DNA of 6,292 bases, from positions 1 to 6,292 of the forward strand of contig DDQZ01000039.1 in the NCBI GenBank assembly GCA_002343505.1, given 5' to 3'. The notes beneath the pieces are model-generated. The model searched no databases, was not told where the DNA came from, and was given only the letters and a program-made list of their open reading frames with translations. The DNA is from Verrucomicrobiaceae bacterium UBA2429 (lineage in GTDB: Bacteria; Verrucomicrobiota; Verrucomicrobiia; Verrucomicrobiales; Verrucomicrobiaceae). The position numbers and the translations under genes are program-made. Numbering within the stretch: position 1 is the stretch's first letter; each line of letters opens with the position of its first letter. This document shows, one piece after another, positions 1 through 5,456 of the stretch.

Positions 1-205
1 GCGTTACAAGGGTCACTCTGAAAATCAGAGCCGCCTTCGGGACATCACAAGAGCCGCTCTGGAAATCAGAACAGAATGCCATTGAACTGACCGTGAAATC
101 TGAATCATCGTTCGCGCCTAAAGACCCAATGCCTCCGCCGCCCAAATCCCGTGCGGGTGAATTTCCGGCAGCGAAAGCAAAAAAAAAAAGATTATCCAGA
201 AAACA
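1..205. other. AT-richer leader with palindromic near-repeats; no confident gene
   Basis: No complete gene is visible here. Two related units occur: CTCTGA-AAA-TCAGAG (16-30), a perfect 6-bp inverted repeat, and the degenerate copy CTCTGGAAATCAGA (57-70). The octamer AGAGCCGC also occurs twice (27-34 and 50-57). The frame beginning at base 3 stays open to a TGA at 207-209, giving 68 residues with a Pro-rich stretch and a Lys-rich end. It could therefore be the 3' end of a gene starting outside the window. A run of this length is only mildly unlikely by chance and resembles nothing I recognise, so it is not called as a gene. A run of ten A residues spans 180-189. Confidence 0.4.
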
Positions 206-235
206 TTGACATCAGCCCTCGCCATCCGCTAAAAC
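206..235 (+). promoter_or_regulatory. Candidate sigma70-type promoter for the WDSG protein gene
   Basis: A perfect -35 hexamer TTGACA lies at 206-211. TAAAAC at 230-235 matches four of six -10 positions, with an 18-bp spacer. Transcription would begin near 242, leaving a leader of about 30 nt before the ATG at 274. The surrounding DNA is AT-rich (I count 23 G/C of 60 in 181-240). A short inverted repeat AATAT-CAAA-ATATT (242-255) sits just after the -10 and could be an operator or simply AT-rich sequence. The prediction is from sequence only. Confidence 0.4.
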
Positions 236-273
236 CCTTTAAATATCAAAATATTCACCTGTAAAAATCCACA

Positions 274-1101
274 ATGGTTCATTGGGACAGCGGCATAACC
301 TGGGACAGCGGCCATTACTATGACACGCCCCCGTCAACACCACAGCAACCTCATTCAACTCAACCCCTCCGTGCCATGCGCCAGCTCATCAACTTCTTCA
401 AAAACCCCTTCGACAGCGCCGACATCAGCCTCGCCGAACTCTCCGCCTTCACCACAGACACCATAGGGAACCTCCAGGCGGACAACCCCGGCGGCGTGCA
501 TGACGCGCGCATCGCCGCCCTCACCGCCGCCTACAGCGTGGTCGAGACCTGCCACAGCGCCGACTTCGCCAGCCTCGGCACCCGCAAAGCGCGCAAAACC
601 GCCAAGCGCCTCTTCCGCGACGGCCTGCCCGCCGCCACGGACCGGATCGAAGGCGCCCTCAAAGCCGCCTTCGGCCCCCAGGCCGCCGAAGTCCAGCAGG
701 CCTTCCCCGAAGGCCGCAGCGCCTTCAGCCGCGTCACCGACGACCACCTCCACGTCCCCCTCGGCGCCATGAACGACATCGTCGCCGCCAGCGCCGCCTC
801 CCTCACACCCGCCATCGTCACCCTCAGCGCCGGGCTGGTCAGCAGTTGGGAGACCATCCACACCCAGAGCGAGGAGGCCACCGCCGCCAAAAGCCACACC
901 GAAGTGGAAAAGCGCGCCGCCCGCGAGGCCCTCCAGCTCCAGCTCTACATCACCCTGGCGCACCTCATGCTCACCTACCCCGCGCAGCCCGCCAAGCTGG
1001 AGCAATACATGAAGCAGCACCTCCTCGAAGACCACCCCGCCGCCCCCGGCGAGGACGAGGACGACGAAGGCGGCGAGCCGGAGCCGCCGGCGGAGGAGTG
1101 A
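274..1101 (+). CDS. Hypothetical protein with N-terminal WDSG repeats and acidic tail
   Basis: This is an uncharacterised 275-aa protein with no signal peptide or clear membrane segment. It opens with two WDSG motifs (residues 4-7 and 10-13) encoded by an exact 12-base repeat 18 bases apart, followed by a Pro/Gln-rich linker (about 19-33). The body (about 40-250) is Ala-rich and predicted mostly helical, and the end (about 253-275) is strongly acidic (Asp/Glu/Pro/Gly). I recall verrucomicrobial proteins of unknown role starting with similar WDSG repeats, but cannot verify homology here. The ATG at 274 is chosen because it keeps these repeats and lies about 30 nt after a candidate promoter. 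The ribosome-binding site is weak, and an in-frame ATG at 376 (residue 35) is an alternative. Codons are strongly C/G-ending, which supports this strand over the 277-codon open frame opposite. No function is assigned. Confidence 0.72.
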   Translation: MVHWDSGITWDSGHYYDTPPSTPQQPHSTQPLRAMRQLINFFKNPFDSADISLAELSAFTTDTIGNLQADNPGGVHDARIAALTAAYSVVETCHSADFASLGTRKARKTAKRLFRDGLPAATDRIEGALKAAFGPQAAEVQQAFPEGRSAFSRVTDDHLHVPLGAMNDIVAASAASLTPAIVTLSAGLVSSWETIHTQSEEATAAKSHTEVEKRAAREALQLQLYITLAHLMLTYPAQPAKLEQYMKQHLLEDHPAAPGEDEDDEGGEPEPPAEE

Positions 1102-1179
1102 GGCCGCTCCGGGACCCGATGCAGCATGGAAACTGGCCCGCAAGAAACAAGCTCCAAACTCACAGCCTGAACTTTTGAT

Positions 1180-1695
1180 ATGAACCAAGTCATTGAAATA
1201 GCCTTCAAAGTATCCACACCCCTCGCGCTTGGAGGGCTGCTGGCCGCTTTTGCCTTTTACATCTTCAAGGCAATCATCGAGAAGAAAATCTTTCCGAAGC
1301 TCACTGCTAAATTATCGGGAACCATCCTTCTCGCCATCATCAACCGCATCTTCGTCCTGGCCCTCGTCGCCATGATTCTAGGCTTTTTCGGATATGCCCT
1401 GGCCTTTTTCGCGAAAAAGTACGCCCCATCCGTGAGCATCAGCTTCCCGGAGGGGATGACGCTCGGAGCCGCCATCGAAATGACCGAAATAGCGGGCGGG
1501 CACACCGTGGTCATCCAAGACTGCGCGGAGGCCGTGCTGGCCGCCAAAATCCAGGCCGGCCAGATGAGCGGAGCCACCTTCAAAGACATCCTGCACACAC
1601 TCCAGCACAGGCTGGTCAATCCGGCGCCTGCCGTCAGATACAGAGTCACACATGACGAAAGCACAGACACCTATGAAATACATTGCGACGAGTAA
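1180..1695 (+). CDS. Two-TM membrane protein with STN-like soluble C-terminal domain, unknown function
   Basis: This 171-aa protein is not one I recognise. Two hydrophobic segments (about residues 14-33 and 57-78) are separated by a Lys-rich loop, which fits an inner-membrane hairpin. The soluble tail (about 84-171) starts with a beta strand and FPEGMTLGAAIEM, then a GGHTVVIQDC segment, an amphipathic helix with ILHTLQHRL, and a final strand pair ending YEIHC. This strand-helix-strand layout recalls the small STN domain of secretins and TonB-dependent receptors; that is an inference from pattern, not a confirmed match. No catalytic motif is evident. The gene lies 78 bp after the WDSG gene, lacks an obvious Shine-Dalgarno sequence, and its 3' end overlaps the next gene, suggesting coupled expression. 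Base composition is lower in GC than to the right (24 G/C of 60 in 1261-1320). Confidence 0.72.
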   Translation: MNQVIEIAFKVSTPLALGGLLAAFAFYIFKAIIEKKIFPKLTAKLSGTILLAIINRIFVLALVAMILGFFGYALAFFAKKYAPSVSISFPEGMTLGAAIEMTEIAGGHTVVIQDCAEAVLAAKIQAGQMSGATFKDILHTLQHRLVNPAPAVRYRVTHDESTDTYEIHCDE

Positions 1696-2050
1696 ACAAG
1701 ACCTGGCCGTGCTCGCGGCATTCCTGTGCATCTTCCTGACCCTGGGCATCCGAGCGGAAAACTCCTGCGACTGCAAAAGCCCACCCGGCGGACGAATCCG
1801 GTGCGAGGACAACCAGGTCGCCATATGCCGCATCTCGCAGGACGGAACAGTCAACGGCACATGCATCACACCGCCAGGCTCGGCCGGCAGCGGCGAGGAA
1901 CTGCGCGCCTGGCTGCTGGGCCTTCTGCTCAACCGGCCCGTGACAAAAGAGGAGGTCAGGCAGCCGAATTACAGGCAGATGCTCACGCAGGGAAGATTGC
2001 AAGCCCCCAATGGCGATACGGTGACATTCAAACTTCCCCAAGGAAGGTGA
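1673..2050 (+). CDS. Small secreted Cys-rich protein, unknown function
   Basis: A 125-aa protein from the ATG at 1673. Residues 1-28 look like a signal peptide: MK start, hydrophobic core about 11-26, plausible cleavage after IRA (28). The mature part holds five cysteines at 32, 34, 44, 52 and 64 in a compact CxC...PPGG...C...QVAICR...C pattern, followed by a Pro/Gly/Ser linker and a helical, polar C-terminal half. The cysteines suggest a disulfide-stabilised or metal-binding knot outside the cytoplasm. The start overlaps the preceding 2TM gene by 23 bp. An in-frame ATG at 1652 would add seven residues before the signal peptide and enlarge the overlap, so 1673 is preferred. With its neighbour it could form an envelope-located pair. 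I do not recognise the family by name. Confidence 0.68.
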   Translation: MKYIATSKQDLAVLAAFLCIFLTLGIRAENSCDCKSPPGGRIRCEDNQVAICRISQDGTVNGTCITPPGSAGSGEELRAWLLGLLLNRPVTKEEVRQPNYRQMLTQGRLQAPNGDTVTFKLPQGR

Positions 2051-2079
2051 CACTCCGCTTCTGGGAGCGCTGGATTGGA

Positions 2080-2106
2080 TGAGAATGCCGGTCGGCATCA
2101 TTCTCA
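2080..2106. repeat. Intergenic hairpin with 3-nt bulge
   Basis: TGAGAAT plus GCCG (2080-2090) pairs with CGGC plus ATTCTCA (2093-2106), an 11-bp stem with a three-base bulge near 2097-2101. It begins 30 bases after the stop of the Cys-rich gene. It could end that transcript or be a dispersed REP-like element. No T-run follows on the + strand, so a classical intrinsic terminator is not supported. Confidence 0.45.
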
Positions 2107-2178
2107 GCGCGAAACCAAAAAAAGGCATCAACCCCGCCATTCCCCGCGCCTCCCGGTTTGCGCATTCTGCCGGGGCGT

Positions 2179-2185
2179 GGGAGGA
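2179..2185 (+). promoter_or_regulatory. Ribosome binding site fixing the tadA start
   Basis: GGGAGGA lies six bases before the ATG at 2192. This strong Shine-Dalgarno match decides the tadA start against the upstream in-frame ATG at 2075. Confidence 0.65.
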
Positions 2186-2191
2186 TGGGGC

Positions 2192-2746
2192 ATGATGGAG
2201 CCACCCAGCCTGATCGAGCCGCCTTCGGATGATTTTTTCATGCGGGAGGCGCTGCGCCAGGCGCGCAAGGCGGCGAAGCAGGGGGAGGTGCCCATCGGCG
2301 CGGTCATCGTCCACGACGGGCGCGTCATCGCCCGCGCGTGGAACCAGGTGGAGACGCTGAAGGATGCCACGGCGCACGCGGAGATGCTGGCGCTGACCCA
2401 GGCGGAGAGCGCCATGGAGGACTGGCGGCTGACGGAGTGCGACCTGTATGTGACCAAGGAACCCTGCCCGATGTGCGCGGGCGCGCTGGTGCATTGCCGG
2501 GTGCGGCGGGTGATCTTCGGCTGCGCGGACCCCAAGGGCGGCGGCGCGGGCGGTTTCTGGAACCTGCTCCAGGCGCCGAACCTCAACCACCGGTGCGAGA
2601 TCACACCCGGCGTGCTCGCCGACGAGAGCGTGGCGCTTTTAAAAGCCTTTTTCGCCGAGGCGCGCCAGCGGCGGGCGGAGGGCCAGGCCCATGCCAAGGG
2701 CCTGAAGCCCGGCGCGGAGGACGGCATGGTTTTTGACGGGCCGTGA
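2192..2746 (+). CDS. tadA: tRNA adenosine(34) deaminase TadA
   Basis: TadA converts A34 to inosine in the anticodon of tRNA-Arg(ACG), allowing decoding of CGN arginine codons; it is a cytoplasmic zinc enzyme. The 184-aa protein carries the full cytidine/deoxycytidylate deaminase-fold signature: HAE with zinc ligand H62 and proton shuttle E64, and PCPMC with zinc ligands C92 and C95. TadA-type context includes GEVPIGAV (31-38), N51, LYVTKEPCPMCAGAL (85-99), the glycine-rich DPKGGGAG segment (113-120) and LNHRCEI (131-137). Length is close to the E. coli enzyme, with a somewhat longer C-terminal tail (about 160-184). A second ATG at 2195 is also possible. The gene stands alone, 141 bp after the Cys-rich gene and 117 bp before the glycosylase. 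Separation from the related guanine and cytosine deaminases rests on the extended TadA-like motifs. Confidence 0.95.
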   Translation: MMEPPSLIEPPSDDFFMREALRQARKAAKQGEVPIGAVIVHDGRVIARAWNQVETLKDATAHAEMLALTQAESAMEDWRLTECDLYVTKEPCPMCAGALVHCRVRRVIFGCADPKGGGAGGFWNLLQAPNLNHRCEITPGVLADESVALLKAFFAEARQRRAEGQAHAKGLKPGAEDGMVFDGP

Positions 2747-2750
2747 GGCC

Positions 2751-2776
2751 GGCACGGGGAACAGGCACGGGGAACA
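2751..2776. repeat. 13-bp perfect tandem duplication
   Basis: GGCACGGGGAACA occurs twice head to tail (2751-2763 and 2764-2776), directly after the tadA stop and abutting the hairpin at 2777. It is noncoding and probably arose by slippage or by imprecise insertion of the hairpin element. Confidence 0.85.
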
Positions 2777-2808
2777 GGCGTCCCGCCTGTCCGCGCAGGC
2801 AGGATGCC
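2777..2808. repeat. GC-rich hairpin, dispersed verrucomicrobial-type repeat
   Basis: GGCGTCCCGCCTG (2777-2789) pairs with CAGGCAGGATGCC (2796-2808) around a six-base loop, with one mismatch and one G-T wobble. A nested perfect inverted repeat ACAGGCG-TCC-CGCCTGT occupies 2774-2790. The combination of a 'GTCCCGCCTG' arm with a 'CAGGATGCC' arm resembles short dispersed intergenic repeats I recall from Verrucomicrobiota genomes; this cannot be verified from one copy. It lies between tadA and the glycosylase gene, has no T-run after it, and contains an ATG (2804) that can mimic a start for the next gene. Confidence 0.6.
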
Positions 2809-2863
2809 CGCGCCCCATAAATCCGCGCTTGAGCCTCCGGGCGGGCTGGCGCAAGGATGGCGC

Positions 2864-3769
2864 ATGTTCATTCAAGCGGCGGGTGCATTGAAAGCCTATC
2901 TGGAGCAGCGCAGGCTGGCAGGCGCCACGCATGTGCCGCTGCGCGCCGGGATGCTGGACCGCCTGCGCGCGGCGCGCGAGAAGGCGGACCTGCGCAAGCG
3001 GGAGGTGCGGCGCCTGGTGGAGGAGCAGCCGGCCTTTGAAAAGGCGCGCCCGGCTCCCATGCCGGAGCCGCCTTTGCCACCCGCCGCCGCGCCGTCCGGC
3101 GGCCCCGGACTCATCGAGGTGCCCGGCGTGACGAAGGCGGAGAAGCTGGCCGCGCTGGCGGCGCTGGCGGAGAACGCGCCCGAGGCGCGCGCGCTGGGCA
3201 CGCTGCGGGAGACGATGGTCTTTGCCACCGGCAGCCCGGACGCGGAGATCATGCTCGTCGGGGAGGCGCCGGGCGCGGAGGAGGAGCGGCTGCGGGAGCC
3301 CTTCGTCGGCCCCGCCGGCCAGAAGCTGACCGGCATCCTGAAGGCGATGGGGCTGGAGCGCGCGCAGGTCTATATCAGCAACATCTGCAAATTCCGCCCG
3401 TCCCTCCCCAACCAGGGCGGCTCGAACCGCGCGCCCACGCCGGAGGAGATGCGGGCCTGCCGGCCCTTCATCCTCACCGAGATCGAGATCGTCCGCCCGA
3501 AGGTCATCGTGGCGCTGGGGGCCACGGCGATGCAGGGCCTGGGGCTGCAGGGCGCGGTCAGCTCCATGCGCGGGCGCTTCCACGAGGTGGGCGGCATTCC
3601 GCTCATGGTGACCTGGCACCCGAGCTACATCCTGCGGGAGGAGCGGAACTCCGGCGGCCAGGCCTTCGCGGCCAAGCGCCAGGTGTGGGAGGACATGCTC
3701 AAGGTCATGGAAAAGTGCGGCATGGCCGTGAGCGCCAGGCAGCGCGGCTACTTCCAAAACAAAGGCTGA
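2864..3769 (+). CDS. Uracil-DNA glycosylase family protein (family-4-like, Fe-S ligands mostly missing)
   Basis: Enzymes of this family remove uracil from DNA, starting base excision repair. From the ATG at 2864 the protein has 301 residues: a helical N-terminal part (1-60), a Pro-rich linker (about 61-82) and the UDG fold (about 90-290). Motif 1 is GEAPG (133-137) leading to PFVGPAG (146-152). Other family-4 landmarks are YISNIC (170-175), TPEEM (192-196), PKVIVALG (212-219), and motif 2 HPSYILR (252-258). The N-terminal CxxC expected before the VF segment reads A105-x-x-A108. The cysteine expected in 'KCRPP' is F177, with C175 two residues earlier, while C199 is retained. The canonical 4Fe-4S site is thus not intact. 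AAGGA (2853-2857), six bases before 2864, supports this start. An ATG at 2804 adds 20 residues but lies inside the hairpin repeat. The permease gene begins 3-6 bp after the stop. Confidence 0.9.
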   Translation: MFIQAAGALKAYLEQRRLAGATHVPLRAGMLDRLRAAREKADLRKREVRRLVEEQPAFEKARPAPMPEPPLPPAAAPSGGPGLIEVPGVTKAEKLAALAALAENAPEARALGTLRETMVFATGSPDAEIMLVGEAPGAEEERLREPFVGPAGQKLTGILKAMGLERAQVYISNICKFRPSLPNQGGSNRAPTPEEMRACRPFILTEIEIVRPKVIVALGATAMQGLGLQGAVSSMRGRFHEVGGIPLMVTWHPSYILREERNSGGQAFAAKRQVWEDMLKVMEKCGMAVSARQRGYFQNKG

Positions 3770-3775
3770 CCCGTG

Positions 3776-4621
3776 ATGCTCGCGCCTTTTGAGTACGATT
3801 ACATGGTGAAGGCCATCCTGGTCAGCGGCCTCATCGGCGGCGTGTGCGCGTTTTTGTCCTGCTTCATCACGCTGAAGGGCTGGTCGCTGATGGGTGACGC
3901 GCTCTCCCACGCCATCGTGCCGGGCGTCTCGCTGGCCTGGCTGGCGGGGCTGCCCTTTTCCGCGGGGGCCTTCTTCGCCGGGGTGCTGGCGGCGCTGGGC
4001 ATGGGCTGGGTGCGGCGGAACTCGCGGCTGCGGGAGGACGCGGTCATCGGCGTGGTCTTCACCACCTTCTTCGCCGCCGGGCTGCTGCTGCTGACGCTTT
4101 ACCCGAGCAACCTGAACCTGCGCACCATCGTGTTCGGGAACATCCTCGCCATCTCCGACCCCGACATCCTGCAGGTGCTGGTCATCTCCGGCCTGTCCAT
4201 CCTCGTGCTGGCGCTCAAGTGGCGGGACCTGCTGCTCTACTGCTTCGACGAGGCGCACGCGCGCAGCCTGGGGCTGAACACGGGCTTTCTGCATTTCCTG
4301 CTCCTGGCGCTGCTCTCCGCCACGGCGGTGGCGGCGCTGCAAACCGTGGGCGCCTGCCTGGTGGTGGCCATGCTGGTGACGCCGGGCGCCACCGCCTACC
4401 TGCTGACGGACCGTTTTGGCAAAATGCTCGGCATCGCCACGGCCGCGGGCGCGGGCTGCGGCGTGGCCGGCGCGTATGCGAGCTGGTTTTTCAACGGCTC
4501 CACGGGCGGCTGCATCGTGGTGCTGCAGACGCTTGTCTTCCTGGCCGTGCTGGTGCTGGCGCCGAAGCACGGCCTGCTCGCCTCCCGCCGCCAGCGCCGG
4601 CTGGCCGCCTCCCTGTCATGA
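3776..4621 (+). CDS. Metal ABC transporter permease, SitC/YfeC type
   Basis: Inner-membrane permease of the ABC-3 family, which imports Mn2+, Fe2+ or Zn2+ with a periplasmic binding protein and an ATPase. The 281-aa protein is almost entirely hydrophobic helices, as expected for the family. It shows the conserved GWSLMGDALSH...P segment with D41, H45 and P49, a cytoplasmic coupling region FDEAHARSLGL (157-167) that should contact the ATPase, a TPGATAYLLTDRF segment (202-214), and a PKHGLLA tail. These match SitC/YfeC as I remember them, which favours Mn/Fe over Zn, although the metal cannot be read from sequence. The start is the ATG at 3776 or the adjacent GTG at 3773; AAAGG at 3761-3765 serves either. 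It sits 6 bp (or 3 bp) after the glycosylase stop and overlaps the next permease by 4 bp. No ATPase or binding-protein gene is nearby. Confidence 0.93.
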   Translation: MLAPFEYDYMVKAILVSGLIGGVCAFLSCFITLKGWSLMGDALSHAIVPGVSLAWLAGLPFSAGAFFAGVLAALGMGWVRRNSRLREDAVIGVVFTTFFAAGLLLLTLYPSNLNLRTIVFGNILAISDPDILQVLVISGLSILVLALKWRDLLLYCFDEAHARSLGLNTGFLHFLLLALLSATAVAALQTVGACLVVAMLVTPGATAYLLTDRFGKMLGIATAAGAGCGVAGAYASWFFNGSTGGCIVVLQTLVFLAVLVLAPKHGLLASRRQRRLAASLS

Positions 4622-5448
4622 GCCTGCTCGAACCTTTCCGCTACCCTTTCATGACCGAGGCGCTGCTGGCCGGCGCGCTGGTCGGCGCGGTGTGCGCGCT
4701 TTTCTCCTGCTACCTGGTGCTCAAAGGCTGGTCGCTGATGGGGGATGCCATCTCCCACGCGGTGCTGCCGGGCATCGTGCTGGCGCACCTGGCGGGGCTG
4801 CCGCTGGCGCTGGGCGCCTTCGCCACCGGGCTGCTGTGCGCCGCTGCCACCGGCTGGATCAAGGCCGCCACCCGCATCAAGGAGGACACGGTGATGGGCA
4901 TCGTCTTCACCGGCCTCTTCGCGCTGGGGCTGGTGCTGTTCACCAAAGTGGAGACCGACGCGCACCTGAACCACATCCTCTTCGGCAACATCCTCGGCAT
5001 CGAGCGCGCGGACATGATCCAGACCGTCACCGCCTCGGCGCTCACGCTCGTCGTGGTGCTGCTGATGCGCAGGGACCTGATGCTCTTCTGCTTCGACCCC
5101 GCGCAGGCGCGCGCCATCGGGCTGAACACCGGCCTGCTCTACTATGTGCTGCTCTCCCTGCTCGCCGGCACGGTGGTCGCCTCCCTCCAGGCGGTGGGCA
5201 TCATCCTCGTGGTGGCCATGCTCGTCACGCCCGGCTGCACCGCGCGGCTGCTGACGGACCGCTTCGACCGCATGCTGCTGCTGGCCGCGGGCTCCTCCGT
5301 GCTGGCCACCTGCGCCGGAGTGTATGCCAGCTTTTTCATCAATGGCTCCACCGGCGCCTGCATCGTGCTGGCCCAGGCCGCGCTGTTCATGCTGGCCTTC
5401 GTTTTCGGCCCGAAGCACGGCCTGCTGGCGGCGCGGCGCGCGGCGTGA
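4618..5448 (+). CDS. Metal ABC transporter permease, SitD/YfeD type
   Basis: Second ABC-3 family permease (276 aa), paralogous to its upstream neighbour and presumably its heterodimer partner in a Mn/Fe importer. Conserved features: GWSLMGDAISHAVLPG with D43, H47 and P51; RIKEDTVMGIVF; the ATPase-coupling loop FDPAQARAIGLNT; LQAVGIILVVAMLVTPG; and a PKHGLLAARR tail. 'DAISHAVLPG' and 'HILFGNILG' resemble SitD/YfeD, while 'EAHARSLGL' and 'TLKGWSLMGDALSH' of the neighbour resemble SitC/YfeC. The ATG overlaps the preceding stop (ATGA, 4618-4621) with no separate Shine-Dalgarno sequence, implying translational coupling. The same frame is open upstream to 4219, but that extension reads antisense-like low-complexity residues inside the first permease. 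It ends the + strand cluster and converges on the DUF4112 gene with 8 bp between stops. Confidence 0.93.
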   Translation: MSLLEPFRYPFMTEALLAGALVGAVCALFSCYLVLKGWSLMGDAISHAVLPGIVLAHLAGLPLALGAFATGLLCAAATGWIKAATRIKEDTVMGIVFTGLFALGLVLFTKVETDAHLNHILFGNILGIERADMIQTVTASALTLVVVLLMRRDLMLFCFDPAQARAIGLNTGLLYYVLLSLLAGTVVASLQAVGIILVVAMLVTPGCTARLLTDRFDRMLLLAAGSSVLATCAGVYASFFINGSTGACIVLAQAALFMLAFVFGPKHGLLAARRAA

Positions 5449-5456
5449 GACGGCGC

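Larger units (their letters stand above)
2051..2191. other. Intergenic spacer upstream of tadA
   Basis: This 141-bp spacer has no convincing promoter. It contains the hairpin at 2080-2106 and an A7 run (2119-2125). An in-frame ATG at 2075 could extend tadA by 39 residues. That extension is basic and low-complexity, unlike any TadA N-terminus, and crosses the hairpin, so it is treated as noncoding. Confidence 0.5.

Noticed and set aside
355..1188. A 277-codon open frame on the - strand opposite the WDSG gene
   Set aside because: It is Gly/Val/Glu-rich without motifs. The + strand frame has C/G-ending codons, a candidate promoter and the repeated WDSG start.
2075..2191. N-terminal extension of TadA from the ATG at 2075
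   Set aside because: The extra 39 residues are basic and unlike TadA, and they cross a hairpin. A strong Shine-Dalgarno sequence sits six bases before the ATG at 2192.
1646..2590. A 314-codon open frame on the - strand
   Set aside because: It runs across the Cys-rich gene, the spacer and the TadA catalytic motifs in antisense. The sequence is Arg/His-rich with no recognisable domain.
2774..2790. Rho-independent terminator after tadA
   Set aside because: A strong stem exists but no T-tract follows on either strand, and the structure fits a dispersed repeat better.
2639..4570. A 643-codon open frame on the - strand
   Set aside because: It is antisense to tadA, the glycosylase and the first permease. 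Its translation is a His/Arg/Gln/Gly-rich string with no domain, typical of a GC-rich shadow frame.
4219..4617. Upstream extension of the second permease
   Set aside because: The 133 extra residues are Gly/Arg/Ala low complexity within the first permease gene. The ATGA overlap at 4618 gives the family-typical start.
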